NCBI GenBank assembly: GCA_905116865.2
Contig: CAJHNH020003128.1
Location: 1-64,000, forward strand
Reading direction: 5' to 3'
Length of the DNA stretch: 64,000 nucleotides
DNA from: Candidula unifasciata
Lineage: Eukaryota > Mollusca > Gastropoda > Stylommatophora > Geomitridae
The notes beneath the pieces were generated by a model that made no database searches, had not been told where the DNA came from, and saw only the letters and a program-made list of their open reading frames with translations. Shown piece by piece: positions 32,301 through 43,510 of the stretch. The first letter of the stretch is position 1. Each line of letters begins with the position of its first letter. Made by a program: the position numbers and the translations under genes.

Positions 32301-32867
32301 TTGTTGCCTTGGAGAAATATTATTTATATCTATTTATATATTTTATTCAAAATTATTGATGGACACAGGCATTCCTAATGTCTATTATAGAATGTCTGGA
32401 ATGTATAACTATATGCCAATTGTCTGTTTTGCTGTAGCAATTCAAGTTAGAAGATAATTCGAGTATTTACATTTGAGTAGCGTGTGTGATGTCCTAGTGG
32501 GGTAAAATGTATTACTATTACTAAGAACATTACTTGACAACAGAAAAACAAATACCGATCACTGTACAAACAGAGTGCATGTTGTTAAGTTATAAATCAT
32601 AGAAACTGCAATAAGACCACGGCAAATGTTATAAAATTTTTGGAATGCATCAATAACTTTCCTTTTGATAACATAAATTATCAGCACAGACAATATCACC
32701 ACACCCTAACTCAATTATTGGGCTTCCAGCCAGCGAACAATACTATGCCAAAAACGATTCGCGGAGTAATACATCAATTAGGGCGACGGAGTGAACTGCG
32801 TTTTTTCACAATAGTTCCCAAAAATAAAGAGGCGAAAACGACAAGAATGTTGCGGCTGAGAACAACA
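32301..32867. other. spacer
   Basis: GTGTGATGTCCTAGTGGGGT near 32486 equals the complement of the repeat F start. No gene. Confidence 0.4.
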
Positions 32868-33135
32868 ATAACTCATGGTATTGTTACACTGTGGTTATCA
32901 TTACGGTTATAGCATAAATCATTGTATTGTTGCACTGCGGGTATCATTACGGTCATAGTATAACTCATAGTATTGTTGCAGTGTGGGTAAAATTACGGTT
33001 ATAGTATAAATCATTGTATTGTTGCATGTGGGTATCATTACGGTTATAGTATAACTCATAGTACTGTTGCACTGTGGGTATCATTACGGTCATAGTATAA
33101 CTCATGGTACTGTTGTACTGTGGGTATCATTTCGA
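32868..33135 (+). repeat. 46-bp tandem repeat, nearly six units
   Basis: Unit: AACTCATGGTATTGTTACAC then TGTGGTTATCATTACGGTTA and TAGCAT. Units differ at CTC/AAT, GGT/AGT/TGT and GTTA/GTCA sites. Confidence 0.95.
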
Positions 33136-33322
33136 AACTGTTTTACTGCGTGTATGGCTACTTTTATGGCGGTGAACGACAGAGGAGGTCGTGGGCTGAG
33201 GATTACCGGCATTATGGCAAGTACAATGACCTTGAACTGTGCATGTTATGATACTTTTTTGCCTTTCAATGAGGCTTCTGATATGTAGTTTTAATGAAGA
33301 TACATATTTGATAGCAGTATAG

Positions 33323-33324
<2 letters not shown>
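33136..33324. other. spacer
   Basis: No recognisable feature. Confidence 0.3.

Positions 33325-33381
<57 letters not shown>
33325..33381. repeat. (AT)n microsatellite
   Basis: About 28 AT dinucleotides followed by AAAGAGAGAGAGA. Confidence 0.95.
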
Positions 33382-33384
<3 letters not shown>

Positions 33385-34129
33385 AGAGAGAGAAGCTCAT
33401 TCTCTAGGCACATAGCGAATCGATACTAGAACTCCACAGTTTTCTTGGTCTATCTTATGATCTACTCCAACTGAACACTTTTGTATACATAATATATACT
33501 GCCCCTTCCTCTCACATCTAACATCAAAGATGTTAAAGCGATCAATGCTCAGACGGAAACTCTTACTTTTGTGCTTATCCTAGAAGACTGGTAAACTTAT
33601 CTGACTACGCAAGCAGTATAAGACTTAGGATTTGTTGGTTAAATCACCATCGATTTAAGTTACGCGCGTCAATGTCTGTAGCTGACCCTGGCAACCCCCA
33701 CATCTCTCTAACGGTCTTCTTTGTAGTCAAATATTCAAATCCTAACGAGATGTAGAACTCGTCAGCTTTCCAGTCAATCACAAGTATGAACGACAAAACG
33801 AACGTTTTGGCTAGAAAGCTTTCATCAGCATACAACACACTGAGACTATGATACAATTATGTAAAAGAATATATAACACAAACTCTCTTCTTTATGAAAC
33901 CTGCCAGACTATTCATTCACAGCTAAAAACATCTACGTTAAGGCAGACAGACAGCCGCACATCTCTCTCTCTCTCCCCCACCCCCCCCCCCTTTTTTTCC
34001 CCCTTAAGACATTACAATGCTGCGGCTATTTCCGAAAATCGACAAATGTGCGCTTTATTAGGTGGTGCTTGTGAAGGGCAGACATAATTAAATGATATAA
34101 CAGCATTACCAAAAAGCAACTGGCACTGG
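33382..34129. other. spacer
   Basis: CTCTCT then poly-C then poly-T at 33964-34000. No gene is recognised. Confidence 0.35.
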
Positions 34130-34237
34130 ATCGGACATCATCATTGTCAATCAGTAGGTCTTTTACAGAACGTTGCTCCTGTTATGGCACGCCTGAAAGT
34201 CTATATTTTCCAGGCCAATTTCAGCCTGGTGTGCTTT

Positions 34238-34470
34238 CTTCAAGAGCAGCTGGCGGGACGGTTAGAACGCTGTGCTCTCAAACGGAAGACCTGGGTTCGA
34301 ATCCTCGGTTAGGCAGGGACATTTTTTTGTATGTGTGTCGGGGGCAAAATAAAACCCTTACGTGCAAATTCTTGGCGACAGCACTAGCCACGCGGCCGTA
34401 AATCCTCAGGCTCAAAGACCCCCCTCCCGCTGTTCCCCCCCCCCCCCCCCTCACCCGTCTGCACTGCAAA
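34238..34470 (+). mobile_element. SINE-E copy
   Basis: Head AGCTGGCGGGACGGTTAGAA (box A) and CTGGGTTCGAATCC (box B), body CTTGGCGACAGCACTAGCCA, end in a poly-C tract at 34434-34450. Confidence 0.8.
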
Positions 34471-34501
34471 AGTGGTATAAAAAAGGCAGCAATTGACAGT
34501 A

Positions 34502-34552
34502 CGTGTTTGCGTGCTTGCGTGCGTGTGTGTGTGTGCGTGCGTGCGGGCGTTC

Positions 34553-34585
<33 letters not shown>
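34502..34585 (+). repeat. (GT)n / GCGT microsatellite
   Basis: GTGCGTGC-type units followed by a pure GT run. Confidence 0.95.
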
Positions 34586-34587
<2 letters not shown>

Positions 34588-35014
34588 TGTGGGCTTTCAA
34601 AGGCCATGCATCTTCATTGTCTTGTAGCCACCTTCAAGGGGATGCCTGCCTCTGCCTCGTTTTTCGGAAATTGTACCCTTCATCACAGTTCTCTCTCGGC
34701 AAACCATGACTTTAACATGGCCATATTACTTCAGCTTTCGAGACAGGATGCTGTTTGTGAGCCAGTTTTCCTCGTTGTTTAGATTATTTAGAATGTCGGT
34801 GTTTCTTCTTCTTGTAGGTCAATGACATTCTAAGAATATTTATGTAGAATTTCGGTATAAAAGGCTTTGATTTTGCTTTTCTTCAATGAGTGATTGAGTC
34901 CATGACTCACATTTGTAAGTTGCTTCGATAAAGATGCACCAGACAAAGAAAGGTTATACTAAACCAGAACGTCCTTGCACAAGAAAAATTAGTTCCATAT
35001 CCTTAACAAGACGT

Positions 35015-35243
35015 TGCGTATTCTTTACAGGACGTTGCAGAACCAACCCCAGCACTTTTAGGCTGTTGTCGTTTTTCAATGCACATTTTATATTCAGTAG
35101 TTTGCCATTGCTTCCTCAACGACGGGCTCTTGATACCACTGTCGAAACCAATGCAAAGACGGTAAATCGTCCACAGCTGGGATCGAACCCGGCACCCCGG
35201 CATTACGAAACGCGTTTGCAGCGCCTAAGCCACATATGCCTTG
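35015..35243 (-). mobile_element. SINE-B copy, full length
   Basis: Tail complement TTGCGTATTCTTTACAGGAC at left; head at right with GGGATCGAACCCGGCACCCC and GCAGCGCCTAAGCCACATAT. Confidence 0.9.
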
Positions 35244-36226
35244 CCCGAGATTTTTTTTAAATTAAAAAATATTTGGGGAAAATAGAGCCAGAAATTAATA
35301 AGATGGGGATAATATAGAAAAACTGCACCAGATAGCAGAAAGAAAAATAGGAAGGCTTGGCATATTTTGTTTGAGAACATAGGTTCCATCGGGAAAAGAT
35401 GTTTGCAGATATTCTTACAGTAAATACTGACCAAGCAGAATTAACTTCTTCACCATGAATCATCATCGAAGTTGGGACACAAACCAAAGAAAGAAGAATA
35501 CAGGTCACTGATTTGGCTTCTTCTCTGTCACTGTTGCTCCAATGACCCAAAGGGCGACATCATGTCGGATATTTGGTTCGACCAAGTGTCTTCTACATTT
35601 TATATTAAAATCTTCAAGACCGATCAACCAAGAGTCTTTATGCTAGAGAGGGCATGAAGATTTATTTATTCCTCAGGCTCGTTTATGTAGTCTGGTATTT
35701 TACGGTTGTGTAACTTTGTCCATCAGTCTGATTTGCTAAAAGAATCAAATGATACTGGGTTAGTCCCTGTAACGCAATTACCCATTCAGTCTGTAACATT
35801 TCAGTAATGGTAGGCTATGGAATAACAATATGGTATATTTAGGCTTTCATTTGTCTGAACATTTTCTTACACTGGAGGACAAATAGTCAAAAGAGATTTG
35901 TGGGGATTAAAAAGGGGGGAGGGCGGGGAGTTTAAACGACATTGTCTGACAAATTATGAAGACTAGTGAACAACCATGTGGAACAATTGGTGTGTCTTCG
36001 CTGAAACTATCTCATGCAAGGGCGCTTTCTCTCACTACTGAATAACTCATCACAAGTCATACTGTCAACATAAGGTGTTATTTCTTATAATATTCTTCGT
36101 TTAAAGATAAACATGATACTTCTGGAGCAATAATTTGCTATGAGAGGCAGGGATACTGAAATGCTGAAGGGAAAAGGTCGATACACTATCCCACATTAGC
36201 CCTTGTAATGTGGAATGTTGAACGTT
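35244..36226. other. spacer
   Basis: AT-rich, G-run near 35915. No gene is recognised. Confidence 0.35.
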
Positions 36227-36625
36227 GAATTAAGAATCAACATCACAGCACTCGGGGCACACCCATAAGCGCTCTGTCCTCATCTAAAGCAGCAAGTGAA
36301 GAATTCCAATTCCGATGGCGCCAGTAACTGTCTTATTGTATATCCGTCTCGCCTTTCCTCTGAGTGTTGAGCGTCTGTCAGATCCCCTTGTAACTCCTCG
36401 CAGCGCCATTCTCCCCACACGGTAATAATCTGTCTGTGCCACGAGCCTGTTCAATCGCTCCCAAAGAGCCCTCACAACATCCTGCTTGTCACACACCAGT
36501 TCACAATCAAGCGGTTCAGAACCGGCCAGTCTATCTGACTGCTTACTTCCTGATCTCTGACATGATCTCTGAAATTGTGCTTGCCAATCTGCACGGAGTA
36601 TGCGTGTCTTGAAGGACATTAAGCT
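36227..36625 (-). repeat. repeat I copy (unclassified)
   Basis: CATAAGCGCTCTGTCCTCAT, GAATTCCAATTCCGATGGCG and CTTTCCTCTGAGTGTTGAGC match 56185-56300. A minus-strand frame of 111 codons (Arg-rich) spans it; I do not recognise the peptide and it may be incidental. Confidence 0.5.
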
Positions 36626-36626
36626 C

Positions 36627-36720
36627 AGTGTTTTTCAAACATTATTGGCCCACCGCCCCCTTCTCAGTTTTAAAAAAAAAATCGCTCAGCGCCCCCTATC
36701 CCTGAAAATGTCAGCAGCAT
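36627..36720 (+). mobile_element. one-ended hAT-like MITE fragment
   Basis: CAGTGTTTTTCAAACATTAT then CCGCCCCCTTCTCAG and AGCGCCCCCTATCCC resemble hAT MITE ends of the kind seen at 23886-24124. No right end found. Confidence 0.4.
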
Positions 36721-36777
36721 CATAATTATCATGTACCACATAGAAAAGCTATGCGGTCATCAGTTGCTATACTCTTC

Positions 36778-37185
36778 ATCATCAGGTGCCTTGCCTACTG
36801 GTGTGGGCGATAATGTCTCTCTATAATCTGCGATCTCCTGCAGCATGTATCAGCTCCTGTGCCGAAACACCTCCATACCATGCAACACGACTGTCAAGAA
36901 TCTCCTCTCGTTGTTTTCCTCTATCCCTCCTTCCACAGATCTTTCCAGTGGTCACAACATGTTCTATTTTCCCTCTTCTCATAACATGGCCGAAAAATGA
37001 TGACTGTCTCCCTCTGATGTCTGCGATAAGTTGTCTTCGGTCTCCCGCCTCTTTCAAAATCTCTTGGTTGCTCTTTTTGGCTGTCCAAGGTATTCTAAGC
37101 ATTCTTCTCTAAAACCACATCTCTGAGGCCTCAAGAAATTGTTTGGCCTGCCTACCAATTGTCCAGGATTCACAACCATGTTGCT
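36778..37185 (-). mobile_element. LINE ORF2 C-terminal fragment
   Basis: The minus strand encodes RIPWTAKKSNQEILKEAGDR then SSFFGHVMRRGKIEHVVTTG and GRRDRGKQREEILDS, a C-terminal block common in animal LINE ORF2 proteins. It is open over about 94 codons and closest in this window to 2505-2925. RT itself is absent. Confidence 0.85.
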
Positions 37186-37444
37186 ACACTTATGGAGTCT
37201 ATTCCTTGCCTTGACAGTGACACTCTGTAAACACAAATAATGTATAATGACCGTTATGTTTTGTATCATCTCCCCCGCCCCGCCTCCTCCTCGACTTACA
37301 AGATGACTGGTCTGCAATTTTTGTCTTCTCTCCAGCTCAACTTCATAGATTGTTTTATAGTGTCTTTGGCATTTTAAAACTCTGAAAGATGGAGCTGCAT
37401 AAGGTTTCCTGAAGCATTCGTAAACTCTGCTTTTTCATTTCTAA
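37186..37444. other. spacer
   Basis: No recognisable feature. Confidence 0.3.
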
Positions 37445-37760
37445 AGATCCGTCTTCTTCTTCTTCTTGACGTCTCTTCTACCGTTTCGAGTGTCCAGGGA
37501 GATAAAGATCCTGCTTCGGGCATTTCTGGCTGTTTCGACCAAAGACACATTGTGGTACTGTAGAGTTTATATGATGTTATCCTTTCATGATGTTCTTGGT
37601 CTACCTCTTGCTCTACGTCCCTCTCTTCTTTTGGGTTATGCCTTGAATGGTATAGCATCAGAAGGCATTTACTCCAGATCGGCAAACAATTTGATTTGCT
37701 GTTTTTCTTTGTAATTTAGAATTGGTTCTGTATCTACTATATCTCGTATCTCGCTAGGGA
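37445..37760 (-). mobile_element. possible LINE remnant
   Basis: The complement reads as decayed, Arg/Glu-rich sequence (NPKEERDVEQEVDQEHHE) resembling the charged end of ORF2. Weak call based on composition and position next to the better LINE fragment. Confidence 0.3.
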
Positions 37761-38480
37761 TCTATAGCAGGCTGAAGTTCACTGCTCGACTAACTCTGGT
37801 CTTGTCCTGTTTAGAGCGTAAGATAGCTTGGAGGACTGATGATACGTGTGTTAATAAGACAGTCTATAAAAGTTGGAGGGAAGGAGAGGCAGAGGGAAGG
37901 TGAGATGAAAGATGCTGAACATGTTTGACATCATGGCACGGATGATCATCTTGAAAGTACATGAGACAGAAGGTTGTGGACAGCCAGGCTTGAGTTAGAA
38001 GGGTTAGAAGTAGAACGGGGCACTTATGGGTTACTACCCTTGTGTCATGATGGTGTTCCTTTGTATAAACTAAACTAACTATACTACATGCATAAGACAC
38101 GAATAAATTTGTGTAATTTCTGTTCGAGAGTAACTGTGAAGGTCACGTCTGCCATGTCGATTCGTCAAGGTCACTATCAACTTATAAAAGTACAATATAC
38201 GTGTCCTAATAACTAATTAAAACATGAGTCGATTAGTCCAGGGACTTTTTAAAGCAACCTGTATTTGCATGTGGCTAGAGTTTTCATCACAGTCGTGTCA
38301 TATTATTACTTGTTTATTCTGCCTTTTTCTTAATTTATATTCAGTCCCATTTTTTTTTTTTTTTTGCGCCAGGAGATTTGCACAAAGCACAAACTGTCTA
38401 GCTCCAGCGTTGATGTCAGAGAAGCTACGTAAAAAATGCATTCGTAAAGTAAAAGAAACTACAATGGGAAAAGGGGGAGA
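37761..38480. other. spacer with SINE scraps
   Basis: 37985-38065 carries a SINE-C tail scrap (GGGGCACTTATGGGTTACTA). 38365-38440 (TTTGCACAAAGCACAAACTG) resembles SINE-J at 50340. No gene. Confidence 0.45.
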
Positions 38481-38538
38481 GAGAGATAGAGAGAGATGGG
38501 GCAAGAGACAAAGAAAGACCGAGAGATAGAGAGACGGA

Positions 38539-38576
<38 letters not shown>

Positions 38577-38589
38577 TATACATAGAGAT

Positions 38590-38676
<87 letters not shown>
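38480..38676 (+). repeat. (GA)n microsatellite
   Basis: Degenerate GAGA in the first half, a pure run from about 38599 to 38674. Confidence 0.95.
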
Positions 38677-39326
38677 TACTTTTATAAAAAATAATGTTTA
38701 TTTTGTGTCAGAATTTGTTCGATTTCCAGCCTGGTAACTTAACTTTCGACTTTTACGTTGTCCAATGTGTCCTCATGTTGTCTCCTTCTTTCTATGTGTC
38801 CATAAATATCTGTCAGTTTGTTTATTATAAGGTTTCTACGGCTTCAGCTTTTCCCCGGTCAGTTTATGTCTCTATTCTTAGGTCGACCCAGCGACCTCAC
38901 ATTGACTTTTTGCGAGTGCCCAAAGAAAAGTACATGACAAAAATGATGAACTGTTTTATTCAGGCGGACGTGGATCTCGTGAAGGGGAAACAATCTCTCA
39001 CTAGAAATACCTTAACCCATCTGCCAGATCACAATTACTTTATGTCGCCCCATCTTTCCGCCATAAATCAGATTAGGGGAACTTTGGCTGTGAAATAATA
39101 AAGATAGACCCTGAAATAGAACCACAAGCTAAATTGTTATTAAAGTTAGACGGCGATCTCGAAGGTTAGAGCAGTGCAATTGTGAATTTATATGTCAGCC
39201 ATGCGGCTATGACTTTTGGGTACACGTTACGTTAATCTACCCACGCCCCGCCCATATACACACTAGCTCAATTCTGATTGGTAGTTTCTGACCCTGTCAC
39301 CTAGGCACAAGGTTACGGAGGTGTTC
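38677..39326. other. spacer with an unsupported 134-codon frame
   Basis: The plus-strand frame at 38694-39098 is the longest here outside repeats. It has no recognised motif, no splice context and ordinary AT-rich codon make-up, so I do not call it a gene. Confidence 0.3.
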
Positions 39327-40280
39327 GTTCACCCAGGGCTTTATTGGCAGCTTCACTTCACAGAAAATTTTCTGGATTGACATGGGGGCACTGGAGAAGG
39401 AGTCTTTAGAAGTTAAGAATATTATGAAAATAACAAAAGACATTGCGGCATTTGAAGGGGATATATGATTTATCATCAAACCATACTGAGAAAAATGACG
39501 AACGGCATATTCTTTTCACAATGGCCAAGCATCGCTTCAGAGTTCCCTGGTATTTAGCGTCCTTTATATTTTCTCTTGGGTATTGCAGGTGTATTATAAT
39601 TTTTTTTAAAGCATACATATTGGCTGGTGCAACACCACTAGGAGTTGTTTGAATGCATGATAAGTATGCACAAAATACGGTCAAGACCCTTTGGGAGCAA
39701 GAGAACAATGCGGAGGCGCGAACAGATCATTTGCTATGTGGTGATAACGGTGTGGCGGGAAGTGACCTGGGGATCTTACACACACTACAATCAGACTAAA
39801 GGCACAGCGGACATGTTATCAAATACCGGTATCATCGGTGGTGGAGCTCTTCTTCGCAGCGCCGTGGAAAACAGGGACAAGGCGGTATAGGAATATTCCA
39901 AGGGAGCTGCATGGTCTCGAGACATGATGCCTCGAGTGCTAGAGGCTCTGGGTTCAATCCACGGTAAGGGCTGGGATTTTTTCACGTGGACTTGGACTTC
40001 TAGTAATTGCCCCTGTTCTTTGGGTAGTGAGATCGGACGCCGTGTGCAATGTTGGACATGTAACAAATCCCTTAGCAACTGAACATCGAAAAGAGTAGCC
40101 CAACAGCGCTGTCAGAGCAAAATTTTGAGGTAAAAATATATCTAAAGTATTTCAGGATCCTCGCCGGTGCTACATATCTCGTGCACTGTGTTGAGGAAGA
40201 AGGACATAGACTTGAGTTTTTAAAAAAATGGAGCACTTACTACCCGTGTGCCATGATGTTGATCTGTTGTTCAAAACCTC
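39327..40280 (+). repeat. 0.95-kb segmental duplication, copy A
   Basis: Matches 51811-52763 in inverted orientation over its whole length. It includes an 80-codon frame (IRSRPFGSKRTMRR; SYTHYNQTKGTAD) and, at its right end, a SINE-C. Differences inside the frame include amino acid changes (Arg/Cys, Val/Ala, Val/Leu), so there is no sign of protein constraint. May be a larger unclassified mobile element. Confidence 0.85.
39900..40280 (+). mobile_element. SINE-C copy, full length
   Basis: Head AGCTGCATGGTCTCGAGACA (box A region) and GGCTCTGGGTTCAATCC (box B); tail ACTACCCGTGTGCCATGATG. Confidence 0.9.
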
Positions 40281-40302
40281 AAATCCTAATCCAGATGGAG
40301 AG

Positions 40303-40480
40303 AAACAGCTGGCCGAACGGTTAGAGCTCTCAAGCCATGGACACTGCTTTGAATTCTGGGTAAAGTTAGGCAAAAAAAAAAACCTTACCTGCATAGTCCG
40401 TTTCGAAAGCACTAAACATATAGTCTGAACACTTCAGGTTCAAAGACACCGCTGCATACACCGCATACAGTGTTAAATAC
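40303..40480 (+). mobile_element. SINE-E copy, diverged
   Basis: Head AGCTGGCCGAACGGTTAGAG then GCTTTGAATTCTGGGTAAAG; later CTTCAGGTTCAAAGACACCG parallels CTCAGGCTCAAAGACCCCCC of the copy at 34238. Confidence 0.7.
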
Positions 40481-40673
40481 AGGCAATAATGGCGAGAAAA
40501 CAATTAGAAGAATGGTGGAACTGGGTGGATTTGAACAGAGAGGGCACACGCATGACGGTTGCTGGTAAAAGCCGCTCAGGATGTCAGGGAAAAGACATTT
40601 GCGCTGCTTGGCTCAACAGTCGTTAGTGAAATTACTGAGGTGGGAAGCAAACAGACAGAGGAAACCCTTAGAC
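40481..40673. other. spacer
   Basis: Nothing recognisable. Confidence 0.3.
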
Positions 40674-40885
40674 CAGCGGTTCTCAAACTGCCGGTCGCGA
40701 CCCCTTTTTTTTTTTTTTAGATCGAATGACTCTTTCACATGGGTCGCCACACAAAAAACCATCGAAAAAAAAAACAATTCATTGAAATTATAAGGAAAAG
40801 TAATTGTTTGGGGGTCGCCACAGCATGAGGGAACTGTATTAAAGGGTCGCGGCATTAGGAAGGTTCAGAGCCACTACCTTAAATG
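40667..40885 (+). mobile_element. SPIN-like hAT MITE
   Basis: Starts CAGCGGTTCTCAAACTG, GGTCGCGACCCCTTTTT; ends GAGGGAACTGTATTAAAGGG, TCGCGGCATTAGGAAGG, TTCAGAGCCACTA. Both ends match the non-autonomous SPIN element as I know it. Flanks CCTTAGAC and CCTTAAAT form an 8-bp target-site duplication with two mismatches. No transposase is encoded. Confidence 0.85.
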
Positions 40886-41700
40886 AACATTTTTAAAGGC
40901 GCAAAATATTTTGCATGGATTCCATTTATGATAACGAAAGGATTACACTGGACAGAATGATACTGTGGACCAAACTTTAAGCCCTGCGTGACGTGAACAG
41001 TATTAAAGGACGATTATGCAAAAGTGAATCAAATCTTAAGTCGGTTTGTTAGTAAGTGAGAAACAAGAGAGTACATTAGTAAACAGCAAACCCAAGACAA
41101 GACAGTTAGTAAACCACAATTCTACAATTCATTATATAATTTTACACTTGTGTTTCTCATCAATATTTTATGCCTCACTTAACTCTCTATCGTATCGTAT
41201 AAAATCAAACAAAAATTTCAAGCTTGGTCCTTTTTTAGCCGCCTGATGGCCTGCTTTTTCAAGGACGGTTCCTTTGCTATCTTATTTATTTATCTTCCTT
41301 CTGCTCTCTAAGTACTATAAACTAGAAAATCCAAAGGTAGCGATGGTCTAAATGTACATAAACAACGATGAGAACTTTAGCATGTAAGGCAGTACAAATA
41401 CTTAAGAGGTATTAGAGTAACAAGCCTTGTTTTTATCGTTTGGTATTCGGGACTCAGAGGAAATACATATAAAAAACGGCGCGCTGGTTGGGACTGAAAG
41501 AAATCACTATTTACACATTTATCCTTTTCTGCGAGGGGGAAGAAAGACTGCAATCCATTTCTCAATTATATCCCGGTAATTAAGTCAAACTTTTCTAATT
41601 ATATTATATAATCTGGCTTGAGGCGTCATTAGCTTTAAACATACAGTTGTGGTCACGGATGATTACCTTGTGTGACAGTGCTCATCCGTGACTGATGTTA
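40886..41700. other. spacer with a gag-like scrap
   Basis: 41225-41275 (complement AACCGTCCTTGAAAAAGCAG then GCCATCAGGCGGCTAAAAAA) is the best copy of the motif also found at 10795 and 13490. The rest holds no recognised feature. Confidence 0.45.
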
Positions 41701-41955
41701 TTACATTTTTTTTAAATTATTATTCTTATTTTTAAATTTGTATTCCCCCCCCCCCCCCCCCCCCTTTTTTTTTTTTAACTCTTTATACTTCTTCTTCCTG
41801 TATGGATTTTTTATTTTATAAGAATAGTCCCCGGAGCTACGGAGCACATGCTCTGTACTTAACGTCATATTCAGTGAGCAGAGAAGAGAGAGCGACAGAG
41901 AGAGGGAGAGAGGGAGAGAGAGAGAGAGATAGAGAGAGAGTGAGTGAAGAGAAGA
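41701..41955. repeat. poly-C/poly-T and GA-rich tracts
   Basis: C run then T run at 41745-41777; GAGA-rich 41884-41945. A LINE-like scrap (GGACTTCAATGCACGGAACA, near 42041) follows and may be endonuclease-domain sequence (GDFNARN). Confidence 0.7.
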
Positions 41956-42130
41956 AAAGGAGGAAATGATGACAGAAGAAAGCAGGGAAACGCTGAAAGA
42001 CCTGGAGGGAATCCCTGACAACAGGCTCCTCGTTTGTGGGGACTTCAATGCACGGAACAAAGAATGTTATAGTACTGGGGAAAACCGACAGGGAGTTGCC
42101 CTTGCTGACGTCAAGGTTGATTCAGATTTT
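41956..42130 (+). mobile_element. possible LINE endonuclease fragment
   Basis: The plus strand reads LLVCGDFNARNKEC, matching the conserved GDFNA motif of the APE endonuclease of LINE ORF2. Only about 40 codons are recognisable. Confidence 0.5.
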
Positions 42131-42399
42131 GTTTAAGTGATGGGAGGCCAGCTAGAATGGCAATGATGTCCGGTCATGCAGACACAGCTATTGGCCTGGC
42201 TTTGGTTACCCAGTCTAATTCTTCTTTTTCTGTTTCTTCTTCTTCAATTACTGTTTTTAAAATTAGTGTTTGAAACTGTCAAAAGTATGAAGGGTCTGTA
42301 TTCCGAACTTGTGATCATTTTTGATTAGCTCATCTTCTTTAGCTTCTTCTCTTCTTCTTTCTCTCTTCTTGTATACCTTTTCCCCTATTCCCCCTTGCT

Positions 42400-42414
42400 T
42401 TTTCTTCTTCTTCT

Positions 42415-42446
<32 letters not shown>

Positions 42447-42456
42447 CTACTATTAA

Positions 42457-42533
<77 letters not shown>

Positions 42534-42545
42534 TTATTATTTTTC
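42400..42545 (+). repeat. (TTC)n, (ATT)n and (ACT)n microsatellites
   Basis: Three adjoining trinucleotide runs: TTC (42401-42447), ATT (42453-42500), CTA (42500-42532). Confidence 0.95.
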
Positions 42546-43084
42546 TGCCGCTGTAGCTTCTTCTAATTTTTTTTTTTTTTTAAGAGGGGAAGGGGTGTTA
42601 CCTGGCCTGAAACAGACATGCCAGTTACAACTTTGACTCCATGATGTCTGTGATCTCATGTTTCGACAATGTCAATAGTTCTTATCTTTAAAATTTTCCT
42701 TAACCTGTGTAAAAAAATTGGGAATTAAATTGTATTATAGAATAGCATTAGCAAAGAACTAAACACATTCCAGTGTTTTCAAAGAAGAGTAAAAGACGCT
42801 GGTTTTGGATAGGACACACTTTGATAAAACCTGACAATAATAAAACTAAAATGGATTTGCTCTGAAACCCACAGGGTCGAAGAAATAAGGACACACACAA
42901 ATTAAAAAGAGAACTAGACAGCGAATTTTAAAAGGCAATGTGTTGGCTGCATGTGATAGCAAAGGATAGTATGACCTTGATGAGGTTCTAAGCTCCACTA
43001 GAGTAAAAAGGTCTGAAAAGGAAAGAGCTGTATGCTGCTTAATCTATTAATGGTTAACCTGGCTATTTGAGCTTCCCCAGTCAT
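42546..43084. other. spacer with LINE-like scrap
   Basis: 42780-42990 (KRRVKDAGFG and RTHFDKT-like readings; AGCTCCACTAGAGTAAAAAGGTCTGAAAAG-type 3' sequence at 42991-43020) might be an old LINE 3' end. Not firm. Confidence 0.25.
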
Positions 43085-43147
43085 ATCTCTCTCTCTCTGT
43101 CTCTCTTTCTCTCTGACTCTCTCTCTTTCTCTGTCTCTTTCTCTGTC

Positions 43148-43226
<79 letters not shown>
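43085..43226 (+). repeat. (CT)n microsatellite
   Basis: CTCTCTGT-type units followed by a pure CT run. Confidence 0.95.
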
Positions 43227-43229
<3 letters not shown>

Positions 43230-43510
43230 ACCCTTTATCTGTATCTGTTGTCTAGTAATTTCATACATACGAATCTTTATTCCTCTGTTATTATTACAAG
43301 ACTCGTGCATTTTGTTTTTCGCTATGGGGTTGGGGAGGGTGGGGCTGATAGATTGTCTGCTGCCGGCCTTCTGGGCGTGAGGCTGCTTTACAATAAGGCG
43401 GACGGGGTGAAGGCTGGCTGCGAGCAAATGGTCACTGCAACAGCCCAGAGAATTCATACACTGAAAGACTAATTCGCCTTTCAGCTTGAGGTTTTTAAGA
43501 GACATCAGAT

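Larger units (their letters stand above)
34130..34830 (-). mobile_element. LINE 3'-terminal fragment split by a SINE-E
   Basis: 34130-34235 (GGTCTTTTACAGAACGTTGC) matches 22085-22140, and 34600-34830 (CATATTACTTCAGCTTTCGA, GACAGGATGCTGTTTGTGAG) matches 22290-22350. The segment between them is a SINE-E plus simple repeats, so the LINE scrap was probably interrupted. Confidence 0.55.

Noticed and set aside
36284..36619. 111-codon Arg-rich frame as a gene
   Set aside because: Overlaps repeat I, which also occurs at 56174-56300 without an open frame.
38694..39098. 134-codon frame as a gene
   Set aside because: No motif, no splice signal, no repeat-independent support; length is within chance for AT-rich DNA.
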